Assembly: GCF_001895085.1 (NCBI RefSeq)
Contig: NZ_BDFD01000001.1
Coordinates: 185,770-249,769 of the forward strand
From: Mariprofundus micogutta
GTDB lineage: Bacteria > Pseudomonadota > Zetaproteobacteria > Mariprofundales > Mariprofundaceae
Direction: 5' to 3'
DNA: 64,000 bases
Below, piece by piece: positions 47,111-56,528 of the stretch; positions within the stretch are counted from its first letter, which is position 1, and each line of letters begins with the position of its first letter. The notes beneath the pieces were generated by a model, which was not told where the DNA came from, ran no database searches, and saw only the letters and a program-made list of their open reading frames with translations. The position numbers and the translations under genes are program-made.

Positions 47111-49393
47111 TCAGAATCCGGGAATCATACCTCCCAGTCCTTTTAGAATTTTCTTCTCAGGTGTTACCGGCTGTTCAGGTTGAGATGCCGGCTGATCGGC
47201 CGGAGCCGCCTGAGCACCTTTCTTGCCACCCAGAATATTTCCCAGTGCCCCACCCATCTTGCCTTTATTTAACAGAGCCGGTGCATTCTGGATTAAGGTT
47301 TTGGCACTAATCTCTGGCCTGACCTTCGGTGAGGCAAACGGACCCGTGATATGCAGAGGTACGGTCAAACCTTTACGTACAGGCGAACTGTCGCCCTGCC
47401 CTATCAGAGTTCCCACCACACGCGGTTCGACATGATAATCCAGTGTTTTGCTTACCAGATTCACAAGGCCCTTACCTGTAACACGAAGCAGTGGTGAAGC
47501 CATAAACAGATCCTGATTATTGGCTATGCCATTTTTAACTACAAAACTGCCTGAGAGCTGAGCAAAGTCAGTCTCATTCGGACCAGCCGATGCAGCTGCA
47601 GGGTTGGTAAATTTCCTGATCGTATCCGGAATATCGATACCCTTAATCTTACCGTTTCGCAACATCAGATTACCGCGACCATTCAGAGTTTTCACACCGG
47701 CTTCAGTCAGACCTGTCGCCCTGAAACTGGTATCCATAGACAGCGTTCCTTCCAGCATATCCATATCAGCCAACGCTTTGAGCAACGGGCCCACTTTTAC
47801 ATCGGTGATATGTACAGACTCTTTCCATTTGGCCGGATACACCGATGCATCCAGGCTCGCTTTTTCTTTCACATTGCCGCCGGAAAGCTTGAAGCTCAGC
47901 GGATTCAGATCGAAACGTCCATTTGAACCGTTGATGCTTACATTAAAATTGCGCATCTCCATGCCACGCAGAAACAGTGTCGCAGCCTGCATTTTTGCAG
48001 TCACACGCCATGGTTTGAGGAATCGGAGATCCGGTTCGGCAGCACTGGCCTGCTGAGCACCACCACCTGCCCCTGCTGCAGGCGTCTGTCCCTGCGGTTC
48101 TTCTTTACCTTGCGGCAACCACGGATCCATATGTAAATCACGTGCTGCAATACGTAGACGGATATCCGGTACGCCATACACCACAGCGCCGGAAACCTGT
48201 ACCAGCTCATTATCGAGTTTCAGCTGCATGTCCCTAATCTCAAGCTGTTTAGCATCGCCGGCAACGAGTGTGCCTATTTCTATCTGTTTCCATGCTGACG
48301 GGTGACCTGCATACATGCTGTTCAGGTCAGGTACAAATTCTGCCAGCCAACTGCGTGTTAGCGGCTGGCTATCGATACGAAGCTGGAAAGCCGGATTAGC
48401 AGACAGGTTTTTCACACTACCCTTCACTTCAAGAATATCTTTACCATTCACAATCAGGCCAGCGCGACTGACTTTCAACTGATCAGCTTTGGACATCTCA
48501 ATTTTCCAGTTCACAGCAAGGCCAATCCTGGAGTTGAGTACCACACTGCCTTCGCCAAGACGGATACCATCAGGCCGTTGCTCAATATTGGCATTCAAAC
48601 CGACCGAAGCACTGTTGATATCACCAAGCTGTTCAGGCCAGCCGCTGATCAGAGCCTTAAATGGAGCCAGTTGTATATTGTCAGCTTTGACATGACCCTG
48701 TATCGGCAGTGCCACAGGATCAAGTTTGCTCAAATCGCCCAACGGTCCCACATTGGCGTCCAGCTCAAAAGCGTTACCGGAAAGTTTGCCCGAGAGTTTC
48801 ACAGCTACCGGCCGCTCAAGCTGCACGTCGGTAAGGCCCACATTCAGATCTGCCAAGGTGACCGGTTCAGCTTTGCCATCCACCCACACGACTTCGCCAC
48901 CCGTTAAACTCAACGACTCCGCCTGCAGTGCTGCCAGGGCAGGTGCAGCATCAGTCTGCTTATCTGCGGGTTCATTGTCTCCGGACTCAGTGGAGGCCGT
49001 CTGTGCCGAAACCAGATCACCCCAGTTGCTTTCACCATTTTCCTGACGTTCCAGATAGATTTTGGGTTCATTAATTTCAAAGTTCTTGATTTCAATGTTT
49101 TTGGAAAGCAGTGGTAACAGAGCCAGTTTCACATTCAACTTCTGTACACTGAGAAAATCCCGGTCTGTAAAACCTTCACGATTGGCCAGATGTACATTAT
49201 CAAGCTCAATACCGATCCATGGAAACAGGGAGGCATTGATGTTACCGATACTCAGTTTGCGACCCGTCGAATCTTCCACCGTTTGTTCGATCTGCGTTTT
49301 GTATGTGTTCACATCGATAAAAAACGGCGCAACCAGCAATCCGGCAATTATCAATACAATAACAATCAGACTATAACGGACAAATTTAGGCAT
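47111..49393 (-). CDS. AsmA family protein
   Basis: 760 residues from the ATG at 49393 (AGGAG upstream). N-terminal helix (YSLIVIVLIIAGLLVAPFFI), then the AsmA N-domain DVNTYKTQIEQTVEDSTGR and ASLFPWIGIELDNVHL, a long beta-rich middle and the AsmA_2 C-domain (ALADMDMLEGTLSMDTSFRATG, GRGNLMLRNGKIKGIDI, LVNLVSKTLDYHVEPRVVG). It ends in a Gly/Pro-rich tail. AsmA proteins act in phospholipid transport to the outer membrane. It stands alone. Confidence 0.9.
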   Translation of the reverse strand: MPKFVRYSLIVIVLIIAGLLVAPFFIDVNTYKTQIEQTVEDSTGRKLSIGNINASLFPWIGIELDNVHLANREGFTDRDFLSVQKLNVKLALLPLLSKNIEIKNFEINEPKIYLERQENGESNWGDLVSAQTASTESGDNEPADKQTDAAPALAALQAESLSLTGGEVVWVDGKAEPVTLADLNVGLTDVQLERPVAVKLSGKLSGNAFELDANVGPLGDLSKLDPVALPIQGHVKADNIQLAPFKALISGWPEQLGDINSASVGLNANIEQRPDGIRLGEGSVVLNSRIGLAVNWKIEMSKADQLKVSRAGLIVNGKDILEVKGSVKNLSANPAFQLRIDSQPLTRSWLAEFVPDLNSMYAGHPSAWKQIEIGTLVAGDAKQLEIRDMQLKLDNELVQVSGAVVYGVPDIRLRIAARDLHMDPWLPQGKEEPQGQTPAAGAGGGAQQASAAEPDLRFLKPWRVTAKMQAATLFLRGMEMRNFNVSINGSNGRFDLNPLSFKLSGGNVKEKASLDASVYPAKWKESVHITDVKVGPLLKALADMDMLEGTLSMDTSFRATGLTEAGVKTLNGRGNLMLRNGKIKGIDIPDTIRKFTNPAAASAGPNETDFAQLSGSFVVKNGIANNQDLFMASPLLRVTGKGLVNLVSKTLDYHVEPRVVGTLIGQGDSSPVRKGLTVPLHITGPFASPKVRPEISAKTLIQNAPALLNKGKMGGALGNILGGKKGAQAAPADQPASQPEQPVTPEKKILKGLGGMIPGF

Positions 49394-49464
49394 GATCAGG
49401 CTCCTGTTGTACTCAATTAGCAAGACTATAAGTTATCCTAGCAGGAAATAGCCATCGTGAAACC

Positions 49465-50115
49465 TCAGACTGTTTCCTGCAAGGATGGAAAATACGCCAG
49501 CAGCGATTCAAAATCATCTACAACGGATTCAGCACCCGCATCAATCAACTGCTCGTGACTGGCCACACCGAATGAAACACCGATTACACGCACACCTGCG
49601 GCATTAGCCATCTGCACATCGAACAGCGCATCACCAACAACCGCTGTCTGTTCAGCAATAACGCCGAGCTCGGACATGCACTCCAGCACCATGGCTGGAT
49701 GTGGTTTGGAATGCGTACAGTCGGCAGTGCGTAAAACAAGAAAAAGGTCGCTTAATTCAAATGTATCCAGCACACGTAATAACCCTGAGTGTGATTTTCC
49801 TGTCACCACACCCAACCAGTAGCCGCGCTCACGCAGCTTTTCGAGTGTCTCGCGAACCCCGGGAAACAAACGGATTTCTGCTTCAGCCTCGCGATAACTG
49901 TCGCGATATCCATCCATCACCTTCTCAAGAAGCTCTGAAGAGGCTGACTGTTGCTCACCCAGCAGTGCAATCACGGCACCCCGCAATGACATACCGATAA
50001 TATCAGAGACAGCCTCATCACCGGGTGGCTCTAAACCAGCCAACACAAAAGCCTGCTGCATGGCCGAAACGATTGAACCATGCGAATCGGTCAACGTGCC
50101 ATCACAATCAAACAA
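49465..50115 (-). CDS. HAD-superfamily phosphatase, phosphoglycolate phosphatase-like
   Basis: 216 residues from a TTG at 50115. HAD motifs: I, FDCDGTLTDS at the very N-terminus; II, VVTGKSHSG; III, Lys in HSKPHPAMVLE; IV, VVGDALFDVQMANAAG. Starting at TTG would remove the first beta strand (xLILF) normally before motif I. No ATG or GTG exists upstream before the in-frame stop; an ATT at 50139 has AGGA seven bases upstream and would restore it. Substrate likely phosphoglycolate or pyrophosphate, unproven. Confidence 0.88.
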   Translation of the reverse strand: MFDCDGTLTDSHGSIVSAMQQAFVLAGLEPPGDEAVSDIIGMSLRGAVIALLGEQQSASSELLEKVMDGYRDSYREAEAEIRLFPGVRETLEKLRERGYWLGVVTGKSHSGLLRVLDTFELSDLFLVLRTADCTHSKPHPAMVLECMSELGVIAEQTAVVGDALFDVQMANAAGVRVIGVSFGVASHEQLIDAGAESVVDDFESLLAYFPSLQETV

Positions 50116-50271
50116 TATCAGTTGGGGTATAGAAGAAATAAAACGATCCTTTTGCGAGTCTGAATAAACTATATTTTATAAGTATACTGTACTCGGTCAA
50201 CTGGTAACTGCAGCATCTTTTTATAGCTGTTGACACATTGATCTTCACCCCTATAGTTCGCGCCACATTAA

Positions 50272-50350
<79 letters not shown>

Positions 50351-50351
50351 T

Positions 50352-50398
50352 AAGCCTGTAAGTCCTTGAAAATACAAGTGATTTACAGGCTTTTCTTT
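50352..50398 (+). terminator. Terminator of tRNA-fMet carried by the element
   Basis: AAGCCTGTAA (50352-50361) pairs with TTTACAGGCTT (50382-50392), with an inner CTTG/CAAG, followed by TTCTTTT. Confidence 0.8.
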
Positions 50399-50698
50399 TG
50401 CCTAAAATTTAATTGTTTTTAATTTGGGTTTCAAAATGGGTTTCAAGGCGCTTTGCGCCGCATCAAGGTACACCGAGGAATATTCCCTTGTAGCGCTCGC
50501 AAGAGCTGCGCTGCAAGAAATATTCCCTGTATCTCGCTCCTGTCCCCTCAAGGGGATAGGCGGGGGTCAAGGGTGGTTTGTCAATACAAGCGAAATGAAT
50601 AGCAATCCCTTTAGTGACAAACGGGGTTATCGTTTGGCGCGGGATTGCTCGAATGTAGCGCCTTGGGTTTCACTGTATTGAAACCCATAAAAGGCGGC
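50399..50698. other. Left-end non-coding segment with arm-type repeats and hairpins
   Basis: TGGGTTTCA at 50425-50433, 50437-50445 and 50664-50672, with the inverse at 50679-50687. Between them is a large imperfect hairpin (arms 50477-50496 and 50508-50526, capped by CTC-GCAA-GAG) and a TCCCCT/AGGGGA stem (50543-50556). No gene supported. Probably integrase binding sites plus a structural or terminating element. Confidence 0.65.
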
Positions 50699-51022
50699 CT
50701 AAGCCGCCTCCCTTTGGTTTTGAATTTCATATAGCAACTCGAAAAGCTCTTGTTGAACCCGTTCGTAAATATTCGCCGCTATGTAAGCAACTGGCGTGTT
50801 TTCCATTCCTCTAAAATTATCACCTGACGCTGCGCCAAGCTCTGGTTCGTCAAGCATTAGTGCAATGTCTGATTGTGCAATTTCGGCAATCTGGTTGTAA
50901 TAAAATGGAACAGAACTGTCTGCAATTTCCGCTATCAAGTCCTCTGGATATTCGTAATTCGATTGTTGCTCAATGAACTCTGCTTTTGCATTTTCGATAA
51001 CTTGTTGAATTGTGTGTGCCAT
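50699..51022 (-). CDS. Hypothetical element protein (107 aa)
   Basis: Acidic, helical-looking protein (MAHTIQQVIENAKAEFIEQQ...) without membrane or signal segments and without Cys. AGGAGG lies nine to ten bases before the ATG. It is the last gene of the element's leftward set, after the relaxase and separated from it by 236 bp with a nested hairpin and GTTAAC repeats, so it probably has its own promoter. I do not recognise it. Confidence 0.65.
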   Translation of the reverse strand: MAHTIQQVIENAKAEFIEQQSNYEYPEDLIAEIADSSVPFYYNQIAEIAQSDIALMLDEPELGAASGDNFRGMENTPVAYIAANIYERVQQELFELLYEIQNQREAA

Positions 51023-51078
51023 TTTTGGAACCTCCTTTGAATGCCTTGCGGCGGATTTTCAAAGGCGGCAATGAATGG

Positions 51079-51119
51079 TTTGCAAGGGCGCACCTGTGCG
51101 CTCGTATTACCCTTGCAAA
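51079..51119. other. Nested perfect hairpin
   Basis: Outer stem TTTGCAAGGG (51079-51088) with CCCTTGCAAA (51110-51119); inner stem GCGCA/TGCGC (51088-51101). It lies in the leader of the 107-aa gene, whose coding start is 57 bp away. Confidence 0.6.
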
Positions 51120-51213
51120 TTACAATGAATGAACGCCTCAATTCCGCAAAAAGCAACGGCAACAAAGGCGGTTTTATGGCAACTCACAATGCCGTTATCA
51201 AATGTAAACGCTT

Positions 51214-51239
51214 GTTAACAGTTGTTAACAACGGTTAAC
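51214..51239. repeat. Three GTTAAC palindromes at 10-bp spacing
   Basis: GTTAAC at 51214, 51224 and 51234, exactly 10 bp apart and so on one face of the helix. They lie between the relaxase stop and the 107-aa gene, and look like a multimeric regulator site. Confidence 0.6.
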
Positions 51240-51258
51240 GCCTGTTTGATAGCTGAAA

Positions 51259-53946
51259 TCACATAGCTAACTCAACCTCCATTTCAACCTGATTGCCGCC
51301 TTGCTCAAGCTCTGAACTCTGCTCGTTCTGCGGCGGCTCCTGCTCTGGCAATTCTGGTGAATGGTCTGCCTGTTGCTGTTGCTGCTGGTCATTATCTGAA
51401 CGGGAAAGGCTGTCTGTGTTGCTGACGTCAAAATCAAGGTCTTTGCCTGCCTCTTTTGCGTTGTCCTGCGCCTGCTCAAGCGGTGTTTTGTTTTCTTGTT
51501 CCTCTGCTTGCATTTCCTCGTATTTCTCAAGTGCGGTCTGTTTCTCGGTCGACCGTGCCATAGCTCGCTCAAGCTGTTTTTCGGCCAACTCGCCGACCTC
51601 CTGTTCGCTCGCAAATATCTCTGAATGCTCTTTGTGCCGGGAACCTTGGACGTAGGCCATTTCTTTTGAATTGAATGAACTCGAATAGATATATGCCTCT
51701 TTCACCGTTGCTCCCTGACTGGCGTGAGCGGTTATGCAATAACCGTGGGTTAGATTATTATAATCTGTTGTGTTGATTTCGACCTGTTTGCCTGAATCGG
51801 TTTCGACACTCAAAACCGTGTCGCCTGAATCGGTGATATTTATATCTGAAACCGTGGCAAGGTCGCCGTTGCTGACTCCAAGTTGCTTGTTGTTTTTAAG
51901 AATTCTAAGCCTGTCGCCGATAGCGACTTTCATTGTTTTCTCGGTCGAATCTTTGAATGACGATTCAACCGATAGCTTACCCTGTTCCTTTAGCTGCTGC
52001 CGCGCCATTTTGTTAAGGCTGGAAACGTCCGCACGTCGTCCTGCAATCATAATCTTGTCCTGAATGCCTGCTTTACTTGCAATGAATTTGTCGCTCATTT
52101 GCTTGTGTGCGTCTGTCGTGCTTTTCGTGATAGAAAGCCTACCCTCGGCTTTCATATGCGCGAGAAATGCCTTTGAATCACCTTGGCGCAATGCTTGTAA
52201 TGACTGTTTATCTGCGGCTGAATCTTGTCTGAATATTTCTGTCAATTCTGCCTTTCCGATACGGTCTGAAACTGTACTGAATGTGCCGCCTGCACCTATT
52301 GATTGCAGTTGCTGGCTGTCGCCGACAAGTATTACTTTTGCGCCTGCCTGTTCTGCTTGCCGTGTGATTTTACCAAGCAATTTTGTGTCGACCATTCCTG
52401 CCTCGTCGACAACAAGTATTGATTTTGAATCAAGGTTTTTTCTGCCGTTTTCGCTCTCAATCAAATATGAATGAATTGTTTGAGATTGAATGCCTGAACC
52501 CTCTTGTAAACCTGTTGCGGCCTTGCTTGCAAGCGCCAAACCTTGAACTTTGAATTCCTCCGCCTCAAACGCCTTATTTGCGGCGGCAAGCAAGGTACTT
52601 TTACCTGTTCCCGCTTGTCCTTGAATGACACTGACCTGTCCCTCTCTGGTGATATGACGAAATGCATTTTCCTGCTCTCCGCTTAACGCATATCCCTTTT
52701 CTTCGGCTGTTGTCTCCAACGCCTGCTGCAAGCTTTGCTCTGAAAGTTTATGTGCTGTGCTGTCCTGATTGTGCTCGGCAAAATCGGCAATGCCTTTCTC
52801 AAGCTCAAGCATTTCCCTGCTGGTAAATTGCTGCAGATTCGATTCTGAATTAACGCCAAGGCTGATTAGCTCGCCGTCCTGCTCAAGCTGTTCAATTCGT
52901 TCCTGAATATCCTCGGCTGTTCCTATTCCCTGTAATTGTTGTGCAACTGCACAATGTAGCTGTGCCTTGGTGAAAACCGCCTCCTGCTCTGTTGCCTGCT
53001 CAAGAATCTGTTTTGAATCGAATTCGGGTTGGTTTATCTCAAGTTCCGCGTTGCGGATATGTTCTGGATTGAATTCGTGCGCTTGCGCCTCATTCTGCCA
53101 ACGCTGGAACAATTCTGCGCGGTCGACGGTCTGTTTGGTGTTGCGGGTATCAAGTGCTGCTATCTCCGCTGCTTTAGCGCCTGATACGCCTTTCTCCGAC
53201 ATTTTATTCTTAATGTCCTCACGGCGCTTTGACCACTCCTGTTCAAGCTCTTTTGAACTACCTGCGACCTGAAAACTTAAGTGACTTTTGCCTTTCTCGT
53301 CCTGCACCTCAACCTGCTCAACCTGAAAACCAAGATTTTTCATTTCGTTTGCAAGCTCCGCACGGTACACGGCTCCTGCTGCTTTCTGAAATTGATATAG
53401 ATAGCGATTTTCAAGTGACCTGACGTCGTCTGATTCTGCGCCGACTCCGTGCGCCGCAACAAGCGTATGCGTGTGCAATTGTGGGTCTTGCTCACGGCTC
53501 GTGCTATGTTCGTATGTAGCGCAAATCAATTTAGCTGGTTCGTGGTCGTGTCCACCGTGGCCTCGGCGAATGAATGCTGCATTTTGCTCAAGATAGCCGA
53601 TTGCTTTCTCAACTGAGCGCTGCTGCGCCTGCTGGATAGAGTCGCGCAAGCCTGCGTCGGTCGTTGACGCCCATACGGTGCTGACCGATTTCGGCGCACT
53701 GAAACACATATCTTGACCAGCTCGCTTATTCTCACCTGCATTTGTGGCAACTGCCTTGCCTGTTTTCGGATTAAACCCCTCAAGCATTTTGCCAAGGTCG
53801 CCGTCTGAAAGGGTACCTTTCAAGCCAAGCGCCTCGGCTCCTGCGCCTGCATATTTTCCTGCTGGTTCGCCGCCTTTTTGATAGTAGTCGTCTCTTGCCA
53901 AGTTTTCGTAGTAACTCGCGTTTTTGATAGGTGATACTGAAAGCAT
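51259..53946 (-). CDS. MobF-family conjugative relaxase with helicase domain
   Basis: 895 residues. The TrwC/TraI-type relaxase domain (about 1-300) has catalytic Tyr candidates at 12/13 and 21/22 (NASYYENLARDDYYQ) and the metal-binding His set with YEHSTS (His147) and QLHTHT (His158, His160). A RecA-like helicase follows with Walker A GQAGTGKST (443-451) and Walker B VVDEAGM. The C-terminus is Gln/Glu-rich. It nicks and unwinds DNA at oriT. The start lies two bases after the coupling-protein stop, with GGAGG upstream. Order RHH-coupling protein-relaxase equals trwABC of R388. Confidence 0.94.
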   Translation of the reverse strand: MLSVSPIKNASYYENLARDDYYQKGGEPAGKYAGAGAEALGLKGTLSDGDLGKMLEGFNPKTGKAVATNAGENKRAGQDMCFSAPKSVSTVWASTTDAGLRDSIQQAQQRSVEKAIGYLEQNAAFIRRGHGGHDHEPAKLICATYEHSTSREQDPQLHTHTLVAAHGVGAESDDVRSLENRYLYQFQKAAGAVYRAELANEMKNLGFQVEQVEVQDEKGKSHLSFQVAGSSKELEQEWSKRREDIKNKMSEKGVSGAKAAEIAALDTRNTKQTVDRAELFQRWQNEAQAHEFNPEHIRNAELEINQPEFDSKQILEQATEQEAVFTKAQLHCAVAQQLQGIGTAEDIQERIEQLEQDGELISLGVNSESNLQQFTSREMLELEKGIADFAEHNQDSTAHKLSEQSLQQALETTAEEKGYALSGEQENAFRHITREGQVSVIQGQAGTGKSTLLAAANKAFEAEEFKVQGLALASKAATGLQEGSGIQSQTIHSYLIESENGRKNLDSKSILVVDEAGMVDTKLLGKITRQAEQAGAKVILVGDSQQLQSIGAGGTFSTVSDRIGKAELTEIFRQDSAADKQSLQALRQGDSKAFLAHMKAEGRLSITKSTTDAHKQMSDKFIASKAGIQDKIMIAGRRADVSSLNKMARQQLKEQGKLSVESSFKDSTEKTMKVAIGDRLRILKNNKQLGVSNGDLATVSDINITDSGDTVLSVETDSGKQVEINTTDYNNLTHGYCITAHASQGATVKEAYIYSSSFNSKEMAYVQGSRHKEHSEIFASEQEVGELAEKQLERAMARSTEKQTALEKYEEMQAEEQENKTPLEQAQDNAKEAGKDLDFDVSNTDSLSRSDNDQQQQQQADHSPELPEQEPPQNEQSSELEQGGNQVEMEVELAM

Positions 53947-53948
53947 AA

Positions 53949-56111
53949 TTACATTCCTCCGTCGATTTCGGAATCCGAACGCAATCTGAATTTCCGTTTT
54001 CTTTTCTTTTCTGACTGTTGCTGTTGTCCTGCTCCCTCGTTGATTACCTCGCCGCCGATTGCCTCTGAAATTTCGATAGCTGTATCAAGACCTGGCACAA
54101 TCAAATCAAGCGCTTGCGTGCCGATTTGGGTTTCTATGCCGTCCGCCTCAATCTCTTGTTGCTCCTGCTCCTGTTCTGGCTCTGGCTGTTCCTGTAGGTC
54201 GACGACCGCTTGTAGTAATTCCTCGTTTGTCTCGATTCCTAATTTCTTGCGACGTACTTTAACCCGCTCCTGTGCCTCTTTCGCTTTCTTAATACTTGCC
54301 TCTGGAGCCTTGGCTGGATTGCTCTTGATAGCCTCGTCTCGTGCGGCTCTGGCTCGCTCGGCTGGCGATAAAGGTTTAGTGCCTTTCTGGATACAAGGCG
54401 GGAAAGGTGTTGGAACGCGGTTTATCGGATAGTGCAACTTGCCGAGCAAGGCATAGCCGTTGTCGTCGGTTAGTCGGCACCACATATAAAACCCTTTGGC
54501 CGTTGCCTTGGGGAGGTGTAAGAAATCTGAATCAATCAATGCGGCTTTGTCTGACTGTTGCCAAGTTGTATTAACGCTCGGCTGATACCCGAAACCTACT
54601 ACTGCATTCTGTTGTGACTCGTTTACCTGCAAGCGTTCTGTGCGTTGCTGTCCGAATAAATCTGCTGCCCATTTCGCCGTATCTGAGTCACCAAGCCGAC
54701 CTATAATGTGTGTGCCGAACTGCGAGGCGACACTCGTTGTCTCGTCTCGACCATATTTTGCGTAAAGCCTGCCGAGGTCTTGAATTCCTGCGACAAGGCA
54801 TAGTCCTTTTGACCTGCCAAGGGTAATGAGGTCAACAAGCTTGCTGATTTTTGGCAATGCGCCAAGCTCGTCGCATATGAAAAAGATTCGGCGCTCTTCT
54901 GAATCTGACAAGCTCAAGCCTTTCTGCATTAGCAATGCTAAAAGTCCTGCAATTAATGGCGTGGCGACTGACTGCATATCTGGTCGTGCCGCAAGTATCA
55001 AAGTGCCTTTTGCGCCGTCTCGCATAAAGGCATTTACAATACTCGTGCCACCTGCTGTATCCCAATATTTTGCGATTGCGTCTAATGATTTTAATGGCGC
55101 TCTAAGCGACCCCATAACTCCCTGTGTTTGCGGTGATACCGAGCCGTCCTGTTTCAACTGAATGTGCTGTGAGGCGGCGTGTTCAATCGATTCAAGTGCT
55201 GCTGATATTCGGTCGGCGCTTGAAAGTAATGTGTTCAAGTCTCTCCAGCTCCACGCCTGCGGTTTTGTGCTGCATAGATACTCTATGCAACCCGCTAACA
55301 CGTCTTGTGCTGCCTCGGTGAAATATGGGTTACTCTCATTGCCTGAACGGGGAATAAATGCCTCGGCAAATGATTGTGCTGCAATTTCGTCTGTAATATC
55401 TGCTGCAATGTCCCATTTGATAGACCTTTCGTCCCACGGCGCAACAAGATAAGTGCTGTTGCGTGCGTCGGGATTAGCAAGCTGCGCTGTATAGTCGCCT
55501 TTAATATCGAAAATGATTGAGCGGTCTTTGCGCTCTCGAACTGACTCAATGATATGTGTCAGCGCCTGTGATTTACCAGCACCTGTTGCGCCTGCGATTA
55601 GAATGTGCTCACTCTCTCTACTGAATGGAATACGAACGTCTGCGTGAATTCTTATCCCGTCTGCCTGCTTTAATTTTGCCTGTGCATTTTGCTCAAAAGA
55701 CTTTTCGTTACTCTCAACCGCCTCACCCCTCTCAATAATTTCTGTTTTCCGTGGTCGAATATCGTTGCGCAAGATTAGCCACGTTGCGCTGAAACTAACT
55801 AATACAGGAACCGTCAAACGAACAAATATGTCGGCAATAATGTACGGCTCATTTGCAAATGCCGTTTTGAAAAAATCTGCGGGTTGAGCAAGTAACTCTG
55901 ATAAAAGCTCCCAACCAACGAACAACTCAAACGGCTGCTGATAAGGTACTGAGACAAGCTCGTGCCATTTCGATTCCAGCAAGTAGAAAAAGGGGAAATA
56001 AAGCACAAGCGCAAACGCGCAAGCTCCCAACGCTCCGCCGACAATGTAACTGGTCGGGTCACGATATGCTGTGTTGCCTGTACGCTGTGCGCCTGTGCTC
56101 TGATTACTCAT
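53949..56111 (-). CDS. Type IV coupling protein (TraD/TrwB/VirD4 type)
   Basis: 720 residues from the ATG at 56111 (GGAGG at eight bases). Two N-terminal membrane helices (about 22-45 and 92-115), then a hexameric ATPase domain with Walker A GATGAGKS (174-181) and Walker B RIFFICDELGALPKI. A charged, Gln-rich C-terminal tail ends in a basic patch (KKRKRKFRLRSD). It links the relaxosome to a secretion channel, here supplied by another element, as none is encoded. Confidence 0.93.
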   Translation of the reverse strand: MSNQSTGAQRTGNTAYRDPTSYIVGGALGACAFALVLYFPFFYLLESKWHELVSVPYQQPFELFVGWELLSELLAQPADFFKTAFANEPYIIADIFVRLTVPVLVSFSATWLILRNDIRPRKTEIIERGEAVESNEKSFEQNAQAKLKQADGIRIHADVRIPFSRESEHILIAGATGAGKSQALTHIIESVRERKDRSIIFDIKGDYTAQLANPDARNSTYLVAPWDERSIKWDIAADITDEIAAQSFAEAFIPRSGNESNPYFTEAAQDVLAGCIEYLCSTKPQAWSWRDLNTLLSSADRISAALESIEHAASQHIQLKQDGSVSPQTQGVMGSLRAPLKSLDAIAKYWDTAGGTSIVNAFMRDGAKGTLILAARPDMQSVATPLIAGLLALLMQKGLSLSDSEERRIFFICDELGALPKISKLVDLITLGRSKGLCLVAGIQDLGRLYAKYGRDETTSVASQFGTHIIGRLGDSDTAKWAADLFGQQRTERLQVNESQQNAVVGFGYQPSVNTTWQQSDKAALIDSDFLHLPKATAKGFYMWCRLTDDNGYALLGKLHYPINRVPTPFPPCIQKGTKPLSPAERARAARDEAIKSNPAKAPEASIKKAKEAQERVKVRRKKLGIETNEELLQAVVDLQEQPEPEQEQEQQEIEADGIETQIGTQALDLIVPGLDTAIEISEAIGGEVINEGAGQQQQSEKKRKRKFRLRSDSEIDGGM
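53957..53981. promoter_or_regulatory. Operator-like motif at the relaxase start
   Basis: A 25-nt segment overlapping the relaxase ribosome site contains the palindrome TTCGGA-a-TCCGAA and matches 60320-60345 at the AlpA start with one gap and two mismatches. Confidence 0.5.
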
Positions 56112-56113
56112 AT

Positions 56114-56305
56114 TTATTTCCTCCAAGCCTCGTCCTCGTCGTCAAAACGAATGCCGTCGTCGCTGAAAAAGAACTCGTCCGTCCTCCTGTCCTCCGTCTC
56201 TTGTTCTCTTGTGTACAAATCCTGATACTCGTGCAACTGACAATTGTGTTTGTGTCTGTGCGCGCAAAGTCCTTTTGTGCATAGCCAACTCAAAAATGAT
56301 TTCAT
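56114..56305 (-). CDS. Small hypothetical protein in the mobilization operon (63 aa)
   Basis: MKSFLSWLCTKGLCAHRHKH... with several Cys/His residues in the first third and a very acidic end (FFFSDDGIRFDDEDEAWRK). Start at 56305, with GAGGTGG upstream. It is tucked between the RHH gene (10 bp) and the coupling-protein gene (2 bp), so it is part of the trwABC-like operon. The CTKGLCAHRHKHNC segment could hold a zinc ion. No recognised family. Confidence 0.6.
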   Translation of the reverse strand: MKSFLSWLCTKGLCAHRHKHNCQLHEYQDLYTREQETEDRRTDEFFFSDDGIRFDDEDEAWRK

Positions 56306-56315
56306 AGCGACCACC

Positions 56316-56528
56316 TCACTCGTCGACCGCAAGACGATTAATCATTGATACAATTTCGGATTTTGAACTCTCGATTGCCGCAATGATTTTTGCGTCGCCG
56401 ATATCCGACTGGCGTGCTCGGTTGATTATGAATCTGACTGCGTGCGCTATGCCGCCGTGGTCGCCTGAAATGCTCTCTATGTAGTCCTGCTCGCCGTCGT
56501 TCAAACGGACTGAAATCTGTGTTGCCAT
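56316..56528 (-). CDS. Ribbon-helix-helix-like relaxosome protein (TrwA-like)
   Basis: 70 residues from the ATG at 56528 (AGAGGA upstream). The N-terminus ATQISVRLNDGEQDYIESIS fits an RHH beta strand and first helix; IAHAVRFIINRARQSD the second helix. In R388, TrwA is an RHH protein that binds oriT and represses the trwABC operon; here the same position, first gene before coupling protein and relaxase, supports that role. ATTCAATGAAT-type palindromes upstream may be its sites. Confidence 0.72.
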   Translation of the reverse strand: MATQISVRLNDGEQDYIESISGDHGGIAHAVRFIINRARQSDIGDAKIIAAIESSKSEIVSMINRLAVDE

